A stretch of DNA of 62,461 nucleotides from Candidatus Saccharimonadota bacterium. Its GTDB lineage: Bacteria; Patescibacteriota; Saccharimonadia; Saccharimonadales; Saccharimonadaceae. Shown piece after piece: positions 8,099 through 17,277 of this stretch (the first letter of the stretch is position 1; every line of letters begins with the position of its first letter). Made by a program: the position numbers and the translations under genes. The stretch lies in contig WRLL01000004.1 of NCBI GenBank assembly GCA_009777625.1, positions 1 to 62,461 of the forward strand. The letters are read 5' to 3'. The notes beneath the pieces were generated by a model. The model did not search any database and had not been told where the DNA came from. It saw only the letters and a program-made list of their open reading frames with translations.

Positions 8099-9309
8099 AA
8101 GCGATCCTAACCTACGCCTGGATAATGCTCAAGCGCTTCATGCGCGACCCAGTTTACCTGTTTTTCATGTTCGCTTTTCCGCTGATTTTCTTGTTCATCT
8201 TTGGCACGATTTTCGGCAATCAAAGCAGCGTTAATTTTAATATCGCGATAATCAATCACGCGGATAATGACTTCGCGAAAAGTTTCGTCGAGAAGTTTGA
8301 CAGCGACGAAAATGAGACTTTTACGGTCAACAAAGATGTGTCGAGTATGGACGAGGCTAAAACCAAAATGTCACGCGGCGAGCTGGATTCGATTATTGAG
8401 ATTCCAAAAGATTTTGGCAAAATTTCCGAAACGTGTCATCCTGAACTTGTTTCAGGATCTACAGAATACAACGTAGATTCTGGGCGAAGCGTTCGGAACG
8501 AACCACATCCGGCTACGCGCGGGTTTCAGAATGACAATAATATTAATTGCTTGCCATCGGGCCAGTTAAAAGTTTATTTCGACGAAGGTTCACCCCAGGC
8601 CGGCCAGACTGTCGCGACAATTATGTCCGGCATTTTGGACGAAATGAACGCCGGAATAACTGGGCAAAAACCGCTCTTCACAGTCGAGCAGAAATCTGCT
8701 GGCGAAGCGGGACTCAGTCAATTTGACTACACCTTTGCCGGACTGTTGTCGTACGTTTTGATGACGATGGGAATCTACGCGCTTTCCCAACAACTGCCCA
8801 GCGAAAAGAAAACCGGCAGCCTGCGCCGCATCAAAGCCACGCCGTTCAAGCCGTGGCAGCTGCTCACGTCGTTGGCGCTGGTCTATTTAGTTCTGACCTT
8901 TCTCTCGGCGATTTTGATGATCGTGGTCGGCATTTTGGTGTTCGACTTTCAGATGCGCGGGTCGTGGCTAGTACTGGCCACATTTGCAACCATTTCCACG
9001 CTGACGATGATCGGCTTTGGCGCGATTGTGGCCGGCGCGGCGCGCAATGAAAACCAAGCCACCATGGCGTCGCAGCTGATCGCTTTTCCGATGATGTTCC
9101 TGGGCGGCGTGTTCTTCCCGCGCTTTTTGATGCCGGATTGGTTGCAGAATATTACAGCTTGGATTCCGCTGACACCGGTTGGCGAGGGGGTACGATATAT
9201 TACAACAGAGGGCGCATCTCTGTTTGCTGTCTGGCCGCAACTTCTTATGATTATTGGCTGGGGATTGGTGGCGTATCTTATCGCTTTCAAAGTGTTCAAG
9301 TGGGAATAG
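8095..9309 (+). CDS. ABC-2 type exporter permease with a palindromic insertion
   Basis: Membrane subunit of 404 residues partnering the ATPase at 6699-7454. One membrane segment near residues 21-41 is followed by a large extracytoplasmic region and five to six C-terminal segments with the ABC-2 motif region (MTMGIYALSQQLPSEKKTG, then LGGVFFP). Residues about 112-153, in the extracytoplasmic part, come from an inserted palindromic repeat (peptide CHPELVSGS and following). The start overlaps the HD gene by four bases. Confidence 0.88.
   Translation: MKAILTYAWIMLKRFMRDPVYLFFMFAFPLIFLFIFGTIFGNQSSVNFNIAIINHADNDFAKSFVEKFDSDENETFTVNKDVSSMDEAKTKMSRGELDSIIEIPKDFGKISETCHPELVSGSTEYNVDSGRSVRNEPHPATRGFQNDNNINCLPSGQLKVYFDEGSPQAGQTVATIMSGILDEMNAGITGQKPLFTVEQKSAGEAGLSQFDYTFAGLLSYVLMTMGIYALSQQLPSEKKTGSLRRIKATPFKPWQLLTSLALVYLVLTFLSAILMIVVGILVFDFQMRGSWLVLATFATISTLTMIGFGAIVAGAARNENQATMASQLIAFPMMFLGGVFFPRFLMPDWLQNITAWIPLTPVGEGVRYITTEGASLFAVWPQLLMIIGWGLVAYLIAFKVFKWE
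8428..8553. repeat. Palindromic in-frame insertion in the ABC-2 permease
   Basis: ATCCTGAA-CTTGT-TTCAGGAT is a near-perfect palindrome around 8440-8460. The same core occurs twice in topA (about 35590 and 36300), but in the other reading orientation. Here it encodes HPELVSGS; in topA it encodes ILKQVQDD. Confidence 0.75.
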
Positions 9310-9335
9310 CAGTTTAATTTTCTCTTTTTCTGTGG

Positions 9336-9341
9336 TAGAAT
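9336..9341 (+). promoter_or_regulatory. -10 box of ftsQ promoter (leaderless start)
   Basis: TGGTAGAAT is an extended -10 whose last base is seven positions before the GTG start at 9348. The predicted transcript starts at the start codon, and no Shine-Dalgarno is present. Confidence 0.55.
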
Positions 9342-9347
9342 TAGATT

Positions 9348-10367
9348 GTGCTAAAGTCCAACAAACAGAGAAGGGAACAACAAAAGGCGCGCGACTTTTC
9401 GCGTATGCGTTTTCAGAATTACCGTGGTGCGCCGTTGGGTAAGGGAAAGGGCAGGTCTAGAAGGGATCATGTGCAATATGAAGCTAAGGATGAGCCGCAG
9501 AAAGTTGAAGCTGGAGCAACAGAGGAGAAAATCGATCAGGAAGCGCCATCGTTCCAGTTCAATACGACGCTAAGTACTTTCCATGGCGAGACACGGGGCG
9601 AAAGAACCGAACGCCAGCGTGATCGTGATCGGCAACTGCGAAAGCGAAAACTTGGCATATTCTTCATTTCTGTGGGTGTTGTATTAGGATTGGTTATGAT
9701 GATCATGACACAATTTAGTGGTCGATTAACGACAGTGACTAGCAACGCGCCAAGCATGAATTCAGAATCAGCCGAAACCTATAAAGGTCTGGTCGAGGAA
9801 TACCTGACCAACTATCCGTTCGAGAGATTCAGTTTCGTGCGGCGCGACAAAGCTTTCAGTGAATTCGTCATTGAAAAAGCGCCAGAAATCTTAAAAATAA
9901 AAGTTTCGTCCAGCGGCATCGCCAGCAGCAAACTGGAATTGGAATTCCGTTCGTCCGTCGCGATGTGGACTAACGGAGCAATGACCAGCTATGTCGATGC
10001 CAGCGGCGTGGTGTTCGAGCGCAATCATTTCGCCGAACCCAGCGTGACGATTGCCGATAATAGTGGTCTGGCGCCGATCGACGGTGTGGCAGCGTCGGCG
10101 CGATTTTTGAGCTTTGTTGGGCAGGTAACGGCTGAGATTGCCAAAGCAAACGGCGGTACGGTCGACCGAGTTGTCATTCCGCGTGGCGCAGTTCGTTTTG
10201 TAGAGTTCTATCTGGCGGGACGCCCTTATCCGTTCAAGGCGCAAATTGATCGCGACCCAGTTTCGCAAGCGGCCGATATTATGGCCACGGCGCGATATTT
10301 GGACGAACACGGAATTGTGCCGAATTACGTTGATGTTCGGGTTGTCGGCAAAGGATTTTGGAAATAA
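9348..10367 (+). CDS. ftsQ: FtsQ/DivIB-like cell division protein
   Basis: Bitopic protein of 339 residues: a long basic cytoplasmic tail (about 1-100), one membrane segment near 105-125, and an extracytoplasmic domain of about 200 residues ending in YVDVRVVGKGFWK. That ending is typical of FtsQ, where the last strand binds FtsB/FtsL. It starts with GTG at 9348. No other start with a ribosome site is seen. Normally ftsQ lies directly after murG or a mur ligase; here an exporter operon has come between. The POTRA domain is not obvious by eye, so the name rests on architecture, C-terminal pattern and neighbourhood. Confidence 0.72.
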   Translation: MLKSNKQRREQQKARDFSRMRFQNYRGAPLGKGKGRSRRDHVQYEAKDEPQKVEAGATEEKIDQEAPSFQFNTTLSTFHGETRGERTERQRDRDRQLRKRKLGIFFISVGVVLGLVMMIMTQFSGRLTTVTSNAPSMNSESAETYKGLVEEYLTNYPFERFSFVRRDKAFSEFVIEKAPEILKIKVSSSGIASSKLELEFRSSVAMWTNGAMTSYVDASGVVFERNHFAEPSVTIADNSGLAPIDGVAASARFLSFVGQVTAEIAKANGGTVDRVVIPRGAVRFVEFYLAGRPYPFKAQIDRDPVSQAADIMATARYLDEHGIVPNYVDVRVVGKGFWK

Positions 10368-11342
10368 ATGAATAATAACAACAATTCGTGAAATGTCAAA
10401 TTCTTACCATATATCAGAGACAGGGAAGAGGGTAGGGTAATCCTAAAATAATTCCTGATAATGTCAAATTAATGTCGGGTGTAATATGATGGTGAGGCTG
10501 TGGAAAACTTATTAAATAATAAATACAAGAAATTGCAAGTGACGTCAAGTTGTTGTAGAATTTGCAACTGCCTTGGTGCCTAGGCGACCCGGATGGGTAG
10601 AAGTTGGGCTAGCTTGCTGGCAGGTGCTTAGGGGGCGCTCTTGGCAGGTGTATCGGGGCGTAAAGTGAATAATTAACGAATGAATAATTATACATACAAT
10701 CAAATTTCTGTTGAGGCGAGCAACGACTCCCCGCGAATACACACTAGCGCTCGGATTGACTGAACGCCAGCCGAAACCATTTGAAGAGCCTGAATCATCC
10801 GTTCGTAATCCATAGAATGTCGTAAAAGATATATTGTGCGACATTACACATGACTCTGGAACTATGAAAGAATAATCGTTCCCCACCATGTGTTTGGCCG
10901 TGTTCGATTTAGCATTTCCCCACAATTATTTTTCAAAATGGAAATTATTGCTGCGCGTTCTTGCCTTTGCCAATGTACGACTTTTTACAACGATTTTGGT
11001 TATTCCGTAATATTCTCGCACTTCTGTCCAGGCATCGGTCCCGACCAACTTGCATTTTTAGAGGAATAACAGAGGTGAGACGCGATTTTCCTGCCGCGTG
11101 AAGACGTATGCGTACTCGTCTTTTACATAAAAAGTTAATGTCGCAAAATATTGGCTCTCTGTTATTTCTCACTTTTCGTGATAGTGGGCTACTGTTGCTT
11201 GAGAATTCTTAGTTTGTGACACTTGTTCTTTGTAGGTTCTAAAAAATCAGATTGCATCTTTTCTCTGACTCGAGTTTGTCCTGAACGAGAAAAGTCACCT
11301 TCACAACATAGTTTCTGATCTATCAATTCCCTTTTAAAAAAC
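10368..11342. other. Long gene-free region (about 1 kb)
   Basis: I find no convincing gene. A plus-strand promoter candidate TTGCAA-17-TAGAAT lies at 10533-10561. Just downstream (about 10600-10660) the motif GGCAGGTG recurs with GGGGCG blocks. Later hairpins include AAGACG/CGTCTT followed by TTTT near 11100-11125, and CTTTTCTC/GAGAAAAG at 11258-11265 with 11287-11294. These suggest one or more non-coding transcripts, but I could not match tmRNA, RNase P RNA, 6S or SRP RNA. One TGTGGAAAA (10499 onward) resembles a DnaA box, but a cluster is lacking. Confidence 0.4.
10533..10561 (+). promoter_or_regulatory. Orphan promoter candidate (possible ncRNA)
   Basis: TTGCAA (533-538), a 17-base spacer and TAGAAT (556-561) sit in a gene-free stretch. 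The first recognisable gene downstream is metK almost 1 kb away with its own promoter, so any transcript would be untranslated. Confidence 0.4.
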
Positions 11343-11371
11343 TTGCACCAAATAGGTAATTATGTTAAGAT
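11343..11371 (+). promoter_or_regulatory. metK promoter
   Basis: TTGCAC (11343-11348), a 17-base spacer, and TAAGAT (11366-11371). It gives a leader of about 110 nt containing the SAM riboswitch. Confidence 0.6.
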
Positions 11372-11379
11372 ACCTCTAT

Positions 11380-11491
11380 TAACAATTAAATATCCAGAGA
11401 GCGACTAGGGATCGGCCCGATGACTCGCCAGCAACCTGCCGTTCTTACCAGAGGCGGTAAGGTGCTAATTCCGACCGAAAGGAGAGATGTT
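11380..11491 (+). ncRNA. SAM riboswitch (SAM-I clan) upstream of metK
   Basis: The leader contains the conserved SAM-I/IV core: AGGGATCGGCCCGATGA, then CAGCAACC, then AAGGTGCTAATTCC, with a hairpin CTTACC/GGTAAG (11444-11449 with 11456-11461) between. The ribosome site AAAGGAG follows the last core element directly. TAACA upstream can pair with TGTTA next to the start codon, so the likely mode is control of translation; I see no terminator with a U tract. SAM binding should lower synthesis of MetK, which makes SAM. Family assignment within the clan (I versus IV or I/IV) is not settled by eye; the P4 arm looks very short. Confidence 0.88.
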
Positions 11492-12517
11492 ATGAAGACT
11501 AATCCCCCGCTCTATCGCACGGCCGAGAGCGTTTCGCCCAAACATCCCGACAAATTGTGTGATCAAATTTCCGACGCGATTTTGGATGCTCATTTGGCCG
11601 AAGATCCGAAGGCTCGTGTGGCGGTAGATGTTTGCGGCGGCCACGGTAAAGTTTTTGTTACTGGCGAAGTAACTTCGCGCGCCGTCAAAGTCGATGTTGA
11701 GAAAATTGTCCAGAGAATTGCTGGCCCAAATATCGAAGTCATCGAGAATTTAGAAAAGCAAAGCCCAGAAATCGCCCAAGGCGTCGACACCGGCGGCGCT
11801 GGCGACCAAGGCATCATGATCGGCTATGCCTGCGACGAAACGCTCGAACTGTTACCGCTGGAGTACGTGTTGGCGCGGTCCTTGTGCCAGTTTATTTACG
11901 ACAAATTTCCCTATGACGGCAAAACGCAAATCACTTTAAAGAACGGTGAAGTTTGTACGATAGTGGCTAGTTTTCAAAACGTTCCCGACACGGATCTAAT
12001 GAAGCTGGTTTGGCAATGGGTAGAACAAAATCAGCTGGTTGGCGACATGACGGCATTCACCAATCCGGCTGGCGATTGGCGACAAGGTGGTTTCGACGCC
12101 GATGCCGGCTTGACGGGTCGAAAACTGGCGGTCGATAATTACGGCCCGCGCATCGCGATTGGCGGCGGCGCGTTTAGCGGCAAGGATGCCTCGAAAGTCG
12201 ATCGTTCGGCAGCGTATATGGCGCGTCGTGTGGCGGTGGATTATTTGCGCGAAGTGCGACAAAACTGTGACCATCTGGCGTGCAAAGCTGACAAATTCGG
12301 CGGTCAGCATGAAGTTTTCGTACGACTGGCTTACGCGATTGGTGTGGCCGAGCCTTTGGAGAGAACGGTCATTATCGACGGTCGACACGAGGTTATCGAC
12401 GCGAAGTATGATTTGACGCCGCGTGGGATCATCAAGAAGCTTGATCTGCTTAAACCGCAATACGAAGCTTCGGCCGCGTGGGGACATTTCGGTACGGGAT
12501 TTTCTTGGGATAAGTGA
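11492..12517 (+). CDS. metK: S-adenosylmethionine synthetase
   Basis: Makes SAM from methionine and ATP in the cytoplasm. The 341-residue protein carries HPDK (18-21), GAGDQG (102-107), DAGLTGRK (204-211) and GGGAFSGKD (224-232), which are the ATP, methionine and metal site motifs. It is shorter than the usual 380-400 residues but has all core motifs. I start it at 11492, after AAAGGAGAG; an in-frame ORF continues through the riboswitch and should not be used. ATG 11487 is out of frame. The gene ends one base before the stop of the convergent surface-protein gene. Confidence 0.95.
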   Translation: MKTNPPLYRTAESVSPKHPDKLCDQISDAILDAHLAEDPKARVAVDVCGGHGKVFVTGEVTSRAVKVDVEKIVQRIAGPNIEVIENLEKQSPEIAQGVDTGGAGDQGIMIGYACDETLELLPLEYVLARSLCQFIYDKFPYDGKTQITLKNGEVCTIVASFQNVPDTDLMKLVWQWVEQNQLVGDMTAFTNPAGDWRQGGFDADAGLTGRKLAVDNYGPRIAIGGGAFSGKDASKVDRSAAYMARRVAVDYLREVRQNCDHLACKADKFGGQHEVFVRLAYAIGVAEPLERTVIIDGRHEVIDAKYDLTPRGIIKKLDLLKPQYEASAAWGHFGTGFSWDK

Positions 12518-14011
12518 TTAAGGCCGAGCCCGACCTGTAGTCTTTTTGCTAATCCTCTTCTTGGTAAGAATGGATAAGGCGATGGCCAAAGCTACGCCCA
12601 GAGTCAAAATAACAGTGGGATTCTTGAGCAGGTTCATGAAGCCCGCCATGGGCGCACGGACTGACACGTAGGTTGTTTCGTTGTCCTCGGCGAACGGCGC
12701 GAAATAGCTGTCGTCGATGTAGTCGACATACATTGGATCCTGATCGGCCTTCTCGACCGAGACGACGAAGTGGTACCAGCCTGGTGTTAAATCATTACCA
12801 AAGGAAACTTTGTGTTCTTCGTCGGGGCCGGTGGCTGTGAATTTCTCAACACCAGCAACTGGTGCGCCAGCAGGTACGTGGGGTTGTAGCGGTTGGCGTT
12901 CTGCGTACGGTCCGTAAGCAGTCACAGTGTAAACTACCGGGACATATTCACCGAATTCGTCCCTGGCCCAGCCGTAGGTTCCATCAGTTTGCGGCCAGAC
13001 GATATCGTAGACTTCTTCGCCAACAAAGACTTGGTGGACAGCCTGTGATGAGGACGAGGGCTGGAAAGATTGGTAAGCATAGGTCGTCGTCGCGTCCATG
13101 TAGGTCTGCTGTGTTGCGAACACGTCCTGGTCGTTCGGGTTGGCAGCGCGTCGAATAGCTATCAAATAATGCGGCAAGTTTTCGACTTTCAAATTGACCG
13201 AAAAGTGTCCGGTGTCGGTAGCTTCCCACGGTACGGAAATCGGACTGCCGGATGTTGTGCCTGTGGCGGTCTGGTCGCCGTTGCTAAGAGTTATACCTGC
13301 AGATGGCAAGAAGACGGCATCGCCAGTCATCGTTAGCGTGAAGGGATAACCGGACTGCCAGTTACCGGTGGCACTCTTAGCGCCAACGTTAGTAACGTCG
13401 CCACTGCGTGGAATGCTGCGGGGATTAGCACCAGTTATAATTGGATCAACGGTGTAGGGCCCAGCGTTAGCGACGGCCTCAGCCCAAAGTGCGTCGATTT
13501 CGGCCTGTCGGGCGGCGACGGCGAGTTGTCGAACGGCTGGCACTGCTTCAAAATTCTGTATCATCGCGGCGTAAATGACGCTAGCCAGTCGGTTATCGTT
13601 GGTCGCGCCGTATTTGGATAAAATGTAGGCGGCCTGATTTAGTTTCGCGCCAGTAACGACTGGCCCCATGCCTTGATCAGGGAAAGGATTGAAAACTCCG
13701 CCCTGCCAACTGTTGACAAATTCAACACTACCGTAATATGTGGCCGTCGTATCTGGTGGACCGTCCAGGCCAGTTTCGGCGGCACAATAAACGATGCTGC
13801 CATCAGCGAACAACTGGTAGTTGCCGAACCAAGCGTTCCAGACAAACCCAGGCTGAACCTCTTCCTGGCCGGCGTATCTAGCGCCAGCGGCGGCGTGGGC
13901 GTTCTTGGACATGACTAAATTAATTGATACTGTTAACAGTAATAATAGCGGTACAATTAATAGCCAGACCCATTTGTTTATTTTTCGTGATGCGGTTTGC
14001 TCTTCTGCCAT
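12518..14011 (-). CDS. Large surface-anchored protein, adhesin-like
   Basis: The 497-residue protein has a signal/anchor segment (about 14-34, then AHAAAG), a long extracytoplasmic region rich in Thr, Tyr and beta-type sequence, and a C-terminal membrane segment (about 468-485) followed by a basic tail KKRISKKTTGRARP. This is the layout of Gram-positive wall or membrane-anchored adhesins, though no LPxTG is visible. I do not recognise a named domain; thioester or isopeptide domains are possible. In an epibiont such a protein could contact the host. It has its own promoter (14062-14091) and a ribosome site AGAGGG before ATG 14011. Confidence 0.6.
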   Translation of the reverse strand: MAEEQTASRKINKWVWLLIVPLLLLLTVSINLVMSKNAHAAAGARYAGQEEVQPGFVWNAWFGNYQLFADGSIVYCAAETGLDGPPDTTATYYGSVEFVNSWQGGVFNPFPDQGMGPVVTGAKLNQAAYILSKYGATNDNRLASVIYAAMIQNFEAVPAVRQLAVAARQAEIDALWAEAVANAGPYTVDPIITGANPRSIPRSGDVTNVGAKSATGNWQSGYPFTLTMTGDAVFLPSAGITLSNGDQTATGTTSGSPISVPWEATDTGHFSVNLKVENLPHYLIAIRRAANPNDQDVFATQQTYMDATTTYAYQSFQPSSSSQAVHQVFVGEEVYDIVWPQTDGTYGWARDEFGEYVPVVYTVTAYGPYAERQPLQPHVPAGAPVAGVEKFTATGPDEEHKVSFGNDLTPGWYHFVVSVEKADQDPMYVDYIDDSYFAPFAEDNETTYVSVRAPMAGFMNLLKNPTVILTLGVALAIALSILTKKRISKKTTGRARP

Positions 14012-14061
14012 CGTGCCCTCTTTTGTTATTTTAAAATATCTATTATTTCTCCTACTTTAGC

Positions 14062-14091
14062 AGTATAGCACAAGCGGTTTGGTTTTTGCAA
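14062..14091 (-). promoter_or_regulatory. Promoter of the surface protein gene
   Basis: On the minus strand TTGCAA (14091-14086), an 18-base spacer, and TATACT (14067-14062) preceded by TGC (extended -10). The leader is about 45 nt. Confidence 0.55.
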
Positions 14092-14116
14092 GTGTTTTCT
14101 CGATTATAATAAAGGT

Positions 14117-15736
14117 TTATTTGATCTCGACGTCTTCACCGAAAAGTTTCTTTAGCCGCGCGCGGATTGAGCCTGGATGGCGGCCAAATCCCTCTGTTAA
14201 TTCTTTAATCTTAGCTCCTTTCTTGAATAGTTTGGCGAGCTTTTCGTCATCGGCCTTGCTCCACGGCATGTAGGCGTTCGGATATGTTTCACGCATACGC
14301 GCCAATTTCTCCGCCCAGGCTTTGGATTTGTCGGATTTTTCGCCTGGTTCGGTGGACTTTTTCGACTTCTTTTTCTCTCGCTCTTCCCTTTTCTTTTTGT
14401 TTTTAAGAAGATCTGCAAATTTAGTTTTTGCTTCAGCACACAGTTTTTGAAATTCCTGATCCTTCTCAAGGACTTCGGGATGAATAAAGAAGGCCTTACT
14501 ATGTAGGCCGAGAATTGACAAGGAATCCAGCGATTTTACCCGCGACAAAGCCACATAACCCATACCCGGCTCAAAAACGTTTTTCAGATTGATTTTGGCC
14601 GCATCGAGCGTCATACCTTGAGATTTGTGAACCGTTATCGCATAGGCTGGCCGCAGCGGAATTTGCGTCAAGGACGCTTGTTTTCTATCGCCATCGCGCA
14701 TTTCCCACGATACTTCGCAAACCGTGATTTTCCGGCCGTTACGGAATTCGACGACCGGCTGGTTGAACGGCTCGGCGAATTTTATAATTGTCCCGATTGA
14801 ACCGTTGACGAAACCTTGCTCGGGATCGTTCTTTAGCGCCATGACCAGCGCGCCCTTTTTCAGGCGCAGGATTTCCGGCGCCAGGCAGGACTTTTTCATT
14901 CTTTCAACGTAATTTTCCGCGCCGGTGTGGGTCATTTCGAACTCCATGAAGTCGCCGGGCAATTCGTTCATTTTTCTATCGTTAATATAATCTATGTCGC
15001 GATTTGTCGTGTGGAGTTCAGTGATTTCCTGGTTATCGCTAAGGTTTGCATTATAACGCGCGGCGATTTTTTCGGCGTCTTTTCGCGTTATTTCTTTTCG
15101 GCGGATTTTGTTAAGAATGTCGAGGAAATCGTCGTCTGTTTGGCGGTGCTGCGATTCTAGGTAAAGAATTGTTGGGTTCAGGTCCTGCCAAGATTTTGCA
15201 TGGTAAGCAAACTCAGTTTTAGGATTTTGTGAAGAATCGTTGTTGTCAAAATCGTCGTCAATTCCATCATAATTTCGCGCGGCACTTTCGCGATTTTCTT
15301 TACGTGTGACGGGCGGCAACTGAAAAAAATCTCCGCTCAAGACGACTTGAATTCCACCAAATGGCACGTCGTTTTTCCGAATCATTCGGCAAACTTCGTC
15401 AACCAAATCCAGCCGATAATCGTGCAACATCGAAATCTCGTCGATAACTAAAATATCAGCTTTTTCGATTTTCTCGATCCGGCTCTTGGCTAGATTATCG
15501 AAAAATCGCCGCGGCAAGGAATCGAGCACGCCAATGCCCGACCAGCCGTGAATCGTGTTCCCGCCCAAATGCGTCGCAGCGATGCCGGTCGTCGCTGTGA
15601 CAGCGACTTTCTTTTTGGCTTGCTTGCTCAGGCGGATGAACTCGTTCAGTGTGTGTGTCTTGCCCGTGCCGGCTGCGCCAGTCAAGAAAGCGCTGTGGCC
15701 AGCGAGGAGGATTTCGAGGGCAAGGTCTTGGTCCAT
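14117..15736 (-). CDS. Pif1/RecD-like DNA helicase with a C-terminal HTH
   Basis: Superfamily 1 helicase of 539 residues. The start at 15736 follows AAGGAG; a longer frame lacks a ribosome site. Walker A GAAGTGKT is at 20-27, followed by TATTGIAA, DEISML (motif II), SQHRQ, and the C-terminal VHKSQGMT (motif V/VI region) and YVALSRVK. After about residue 430 come a Lys/Glu-rich linker and a short helix-turn-helix-like tail (GRHPGSIRARLKKLFG). Pif1-type helicases unwind replication and recombination intermediates. It follows the KAP/HNH/MazG operon on the same strand after a 100-base gap with its own TATAAT near 15802-15807, so membership in that unit is uncertain. Confidence 0.85.
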   Translation of the reverse strand: MDQDLALEILLAGHSAFLTGAAGTGKTHTLNEFIRLSKQAKKKVAVTATTGIAATHLGGNTIHGWSGIGVLDSLPRRFFDNLAKSRIEKIEKADILVIDEISMLHDYRLDLVDEVCRMIRKNDVPFGGIQVVLSGDFFQLPPVTRKENRESAARNYDGIDDDFDNNDSSQNPKTEFAYHAKSWQDLNPTILYLESQHRQTDDDFLDILNKIRRKEITRKDAEKIAARYNANLSDNQEITELHTTNRDIDYINDRKMNELPGDFMEFEMTHTGAENYVERMKKSCLAPEILRLKKGALVMALKNDPEQGFVNGSIGTIIKFAEPFNQPVVEFRNGRKITVCEVSWEMRDGDRKQASLTQIPLRPAYAITVHKSQGMTLDAAKINLKNVFEPGMGYVALSRVKSLDSLSILGLHSKAFFIHPEVLEKDQEFQKLCAEAKTKFADLLKNKKKREEREKKKSKKSTEPGEKSDKSKAWAEKLARMRETYPNAYMPWSKADDEKLAKLFKKGAKIKELTEGFGRHPGSIRARLKKLFGEDVEIK

Positions 15737-15837
15737 TAATTCCTGCTCCTTATTTGCCTTAAAGAAGTGGCGCAATGTAGTTTGTCAATACTGGCGGTAT
15801 TATTATAGTTATAGCCGCGATGTCTGATCCTATTCAT

Positions 15838-17277
15838 TTAATACATTAGCTTCCTATACTTATTGTCCAATATGACACTCACATCAAGAGTCGTAGGGGG
15901 TGGTGTATGTGAATAGGCAACCGTAGCATCTGCATAATCTTTTAGCTCAGTCTCATATTCCCTGCCATCTAACTCTTTAAAGGCAATGCTAATTTTTAAT
16001 CGGCTATGTTCTTCTAGCCATGATTTGGCGTTCTGGTCTATTGCCAATAAAAATATATCGCAAACCCTTGGCCTGAGCTTGCCGCTATTATTATAAAGAA
16101 TGTCTTTAATGCTGCTAATAATTGTGCTTGATAATTGAGTGCTAGATGACAATTCTTTCGTGGTGATATATCTCGATGAAACGCAAATTAGAGCAAGATA
16201 AACGTTTACGTTTGGATGATGCAATTGTAAATCATAAATCTCTCGAAAGATAAACTTCAAAGCTCGTATATTTAATATAGATTCGTTATCGCTTATCTCC
16301 ACTAATTGCCTGGCAATCTCGAGAAACTTTTTGTCATTATTGCCTAGATTATCCAATAATTTTTGCAAAGACTCCATATTCATTTTGTTTGGCAGCCAAC
16401 TGTTTATAACGTCATCGTAGATTTTTATTGATCGTCCAAGCTTGTTAATATTGAATGTCTGCAATGTGCCGACGGGCGGCTTCTTGGTAGATCCAAACGA
16501 CCCGGTATCCTGTGGACAAATTACTATTACAGCCTGCTTAAGTTTGTCATTCTGCAAGAATACGTGCAATGACTCTAAAAATCTTTCCCCGCCCTCTGTT
16601 CTGTCGACATCTTCAACTACCATAACGCACGTTCTCTTGTTGTGATTAATCGTGTCAATCAACTTTTTCTCGTATTGGAATGTTCTAGTTATGCTACTCT
16701 TTGTTTTTGGGAACAATGTCGTTATCCCAAGTAGTGCAGCTACAGTAAAGAACAATGGTATTGCATATATCATGAATGCACGCCAGAAATCAGTGCCCTT
16801 AAGGAGTTTCCAAAGCACAAAAGAGGCTACCCCGTATATGACAAGCAATGCGAGGAATCCTGCCAGACCTTTCAAAAACTGCATGGGCACTGGTGTGCCG
16901 TCGCGCCCGTCTATGTCATTAGCAATGTCCTGTTTTTCTTTCCCTGATATGTCTGATATCGAACTAATTATGAAGCTATCCCAAATCTGGGAATCATTTG
17001 AATACTGCCAGATATCGAAATTGACTGTAGATATATTCTTTAGACTCGTTGTTGCATCGTGCAAAACAACACTTTTACCACTACCAAATGCACCTAAGTA
17101 TGCTATTATTCTGGACTGCTTTTTGTCAGAATACAATTTAATGATTTCCGACATCCTCTTGCTTTCTCTAATTTGCTCGGTAGTTAAATTGAAACTCTCA
17201 AACTTGTCTGTCTCCGATAAATATTCCGGTTTTGTAAAAACTGGAACGACCTTCTTTTTGTTAGATTTAGCGTTCAT
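15838..17277 (-). CDS. KAP-family membrane P-loop NTPase
   Basis: KAP proteins (named for Kidins220/ARMS and the F-plasmid phage-exclusion protein PifA) are membrane-tethered P-loop NTPases. This one has 479 residues: Walker A GAFGSGKS (62-69), two membrane helices inserted in the NTPase domain (about 137-158 and 166-188), and Walker B VVEDVDR (220-226). The inserted helices after Walker A are a KAP hallmark. Its ATG overlaps the stop of the EVE-HNH gene (TAATG), so the two are translationally coupled. The context argues for an antiphage role; the NTPase could trigger membrane damage or gate the nuclease. Base composition is lower in GC than in flanking housekeeping genes. Confidence 0.82.
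   Translation of the reverse strand: MNAKSNKKKVVPVFTKPEYLSETDKFESFNLTTEQIRESKRMSEIIKLYSDKKQSRIIAYLGAFGSGKSVVLHDATTSLKNISTVNFDIWQYSNDSQIWDSFIISSISDISGKEKQDIANDIDGRDGTPVPMQFLKGLAGFLALLVIYGVASFVLWKLLKGTDFWRAFMIYAIPLFFTVAALLGITTLFPKTKSSITRTFQYEKKLIDTINHNKRTCVMVVEDVDRTEGGERFLESLHVFLQNDKLKQAVIVICPQDTGSFGSTKKPPVGTLQTFNINKLGRSIKIYDDVINSWLPNKMNMESLQKLLDNLGNNDKKFLEIARQLVEISDNESILNIRALKFIFREIYDLQLHHPNVNVYLALICVSSRYITTKELSSSTQLSSTIISSIKDILYNNSGKLRPRVCDIFLLAIDQNAKSWLEEHSRLKISIAFKELDGREYETELKDYADATVAYSHTPPPTTLDVSVILDNKYRKLMY

Noticed and set aside
10545-11172. Two minus-strand frames of 126 and 75 codons
   Set aside because: No ribosome site, no recognisable protein pattern, and odd composition; they overlap a likely ncRNA region.
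10368-11342. Possible replication origin
   Set aside because: Only one DnaA-box-like site (TGTGGAAAA) and a weaker one near 10919 are seen. No box cluster, AT-rich unwinding element or dnaA/dnaN gene is adjacent.
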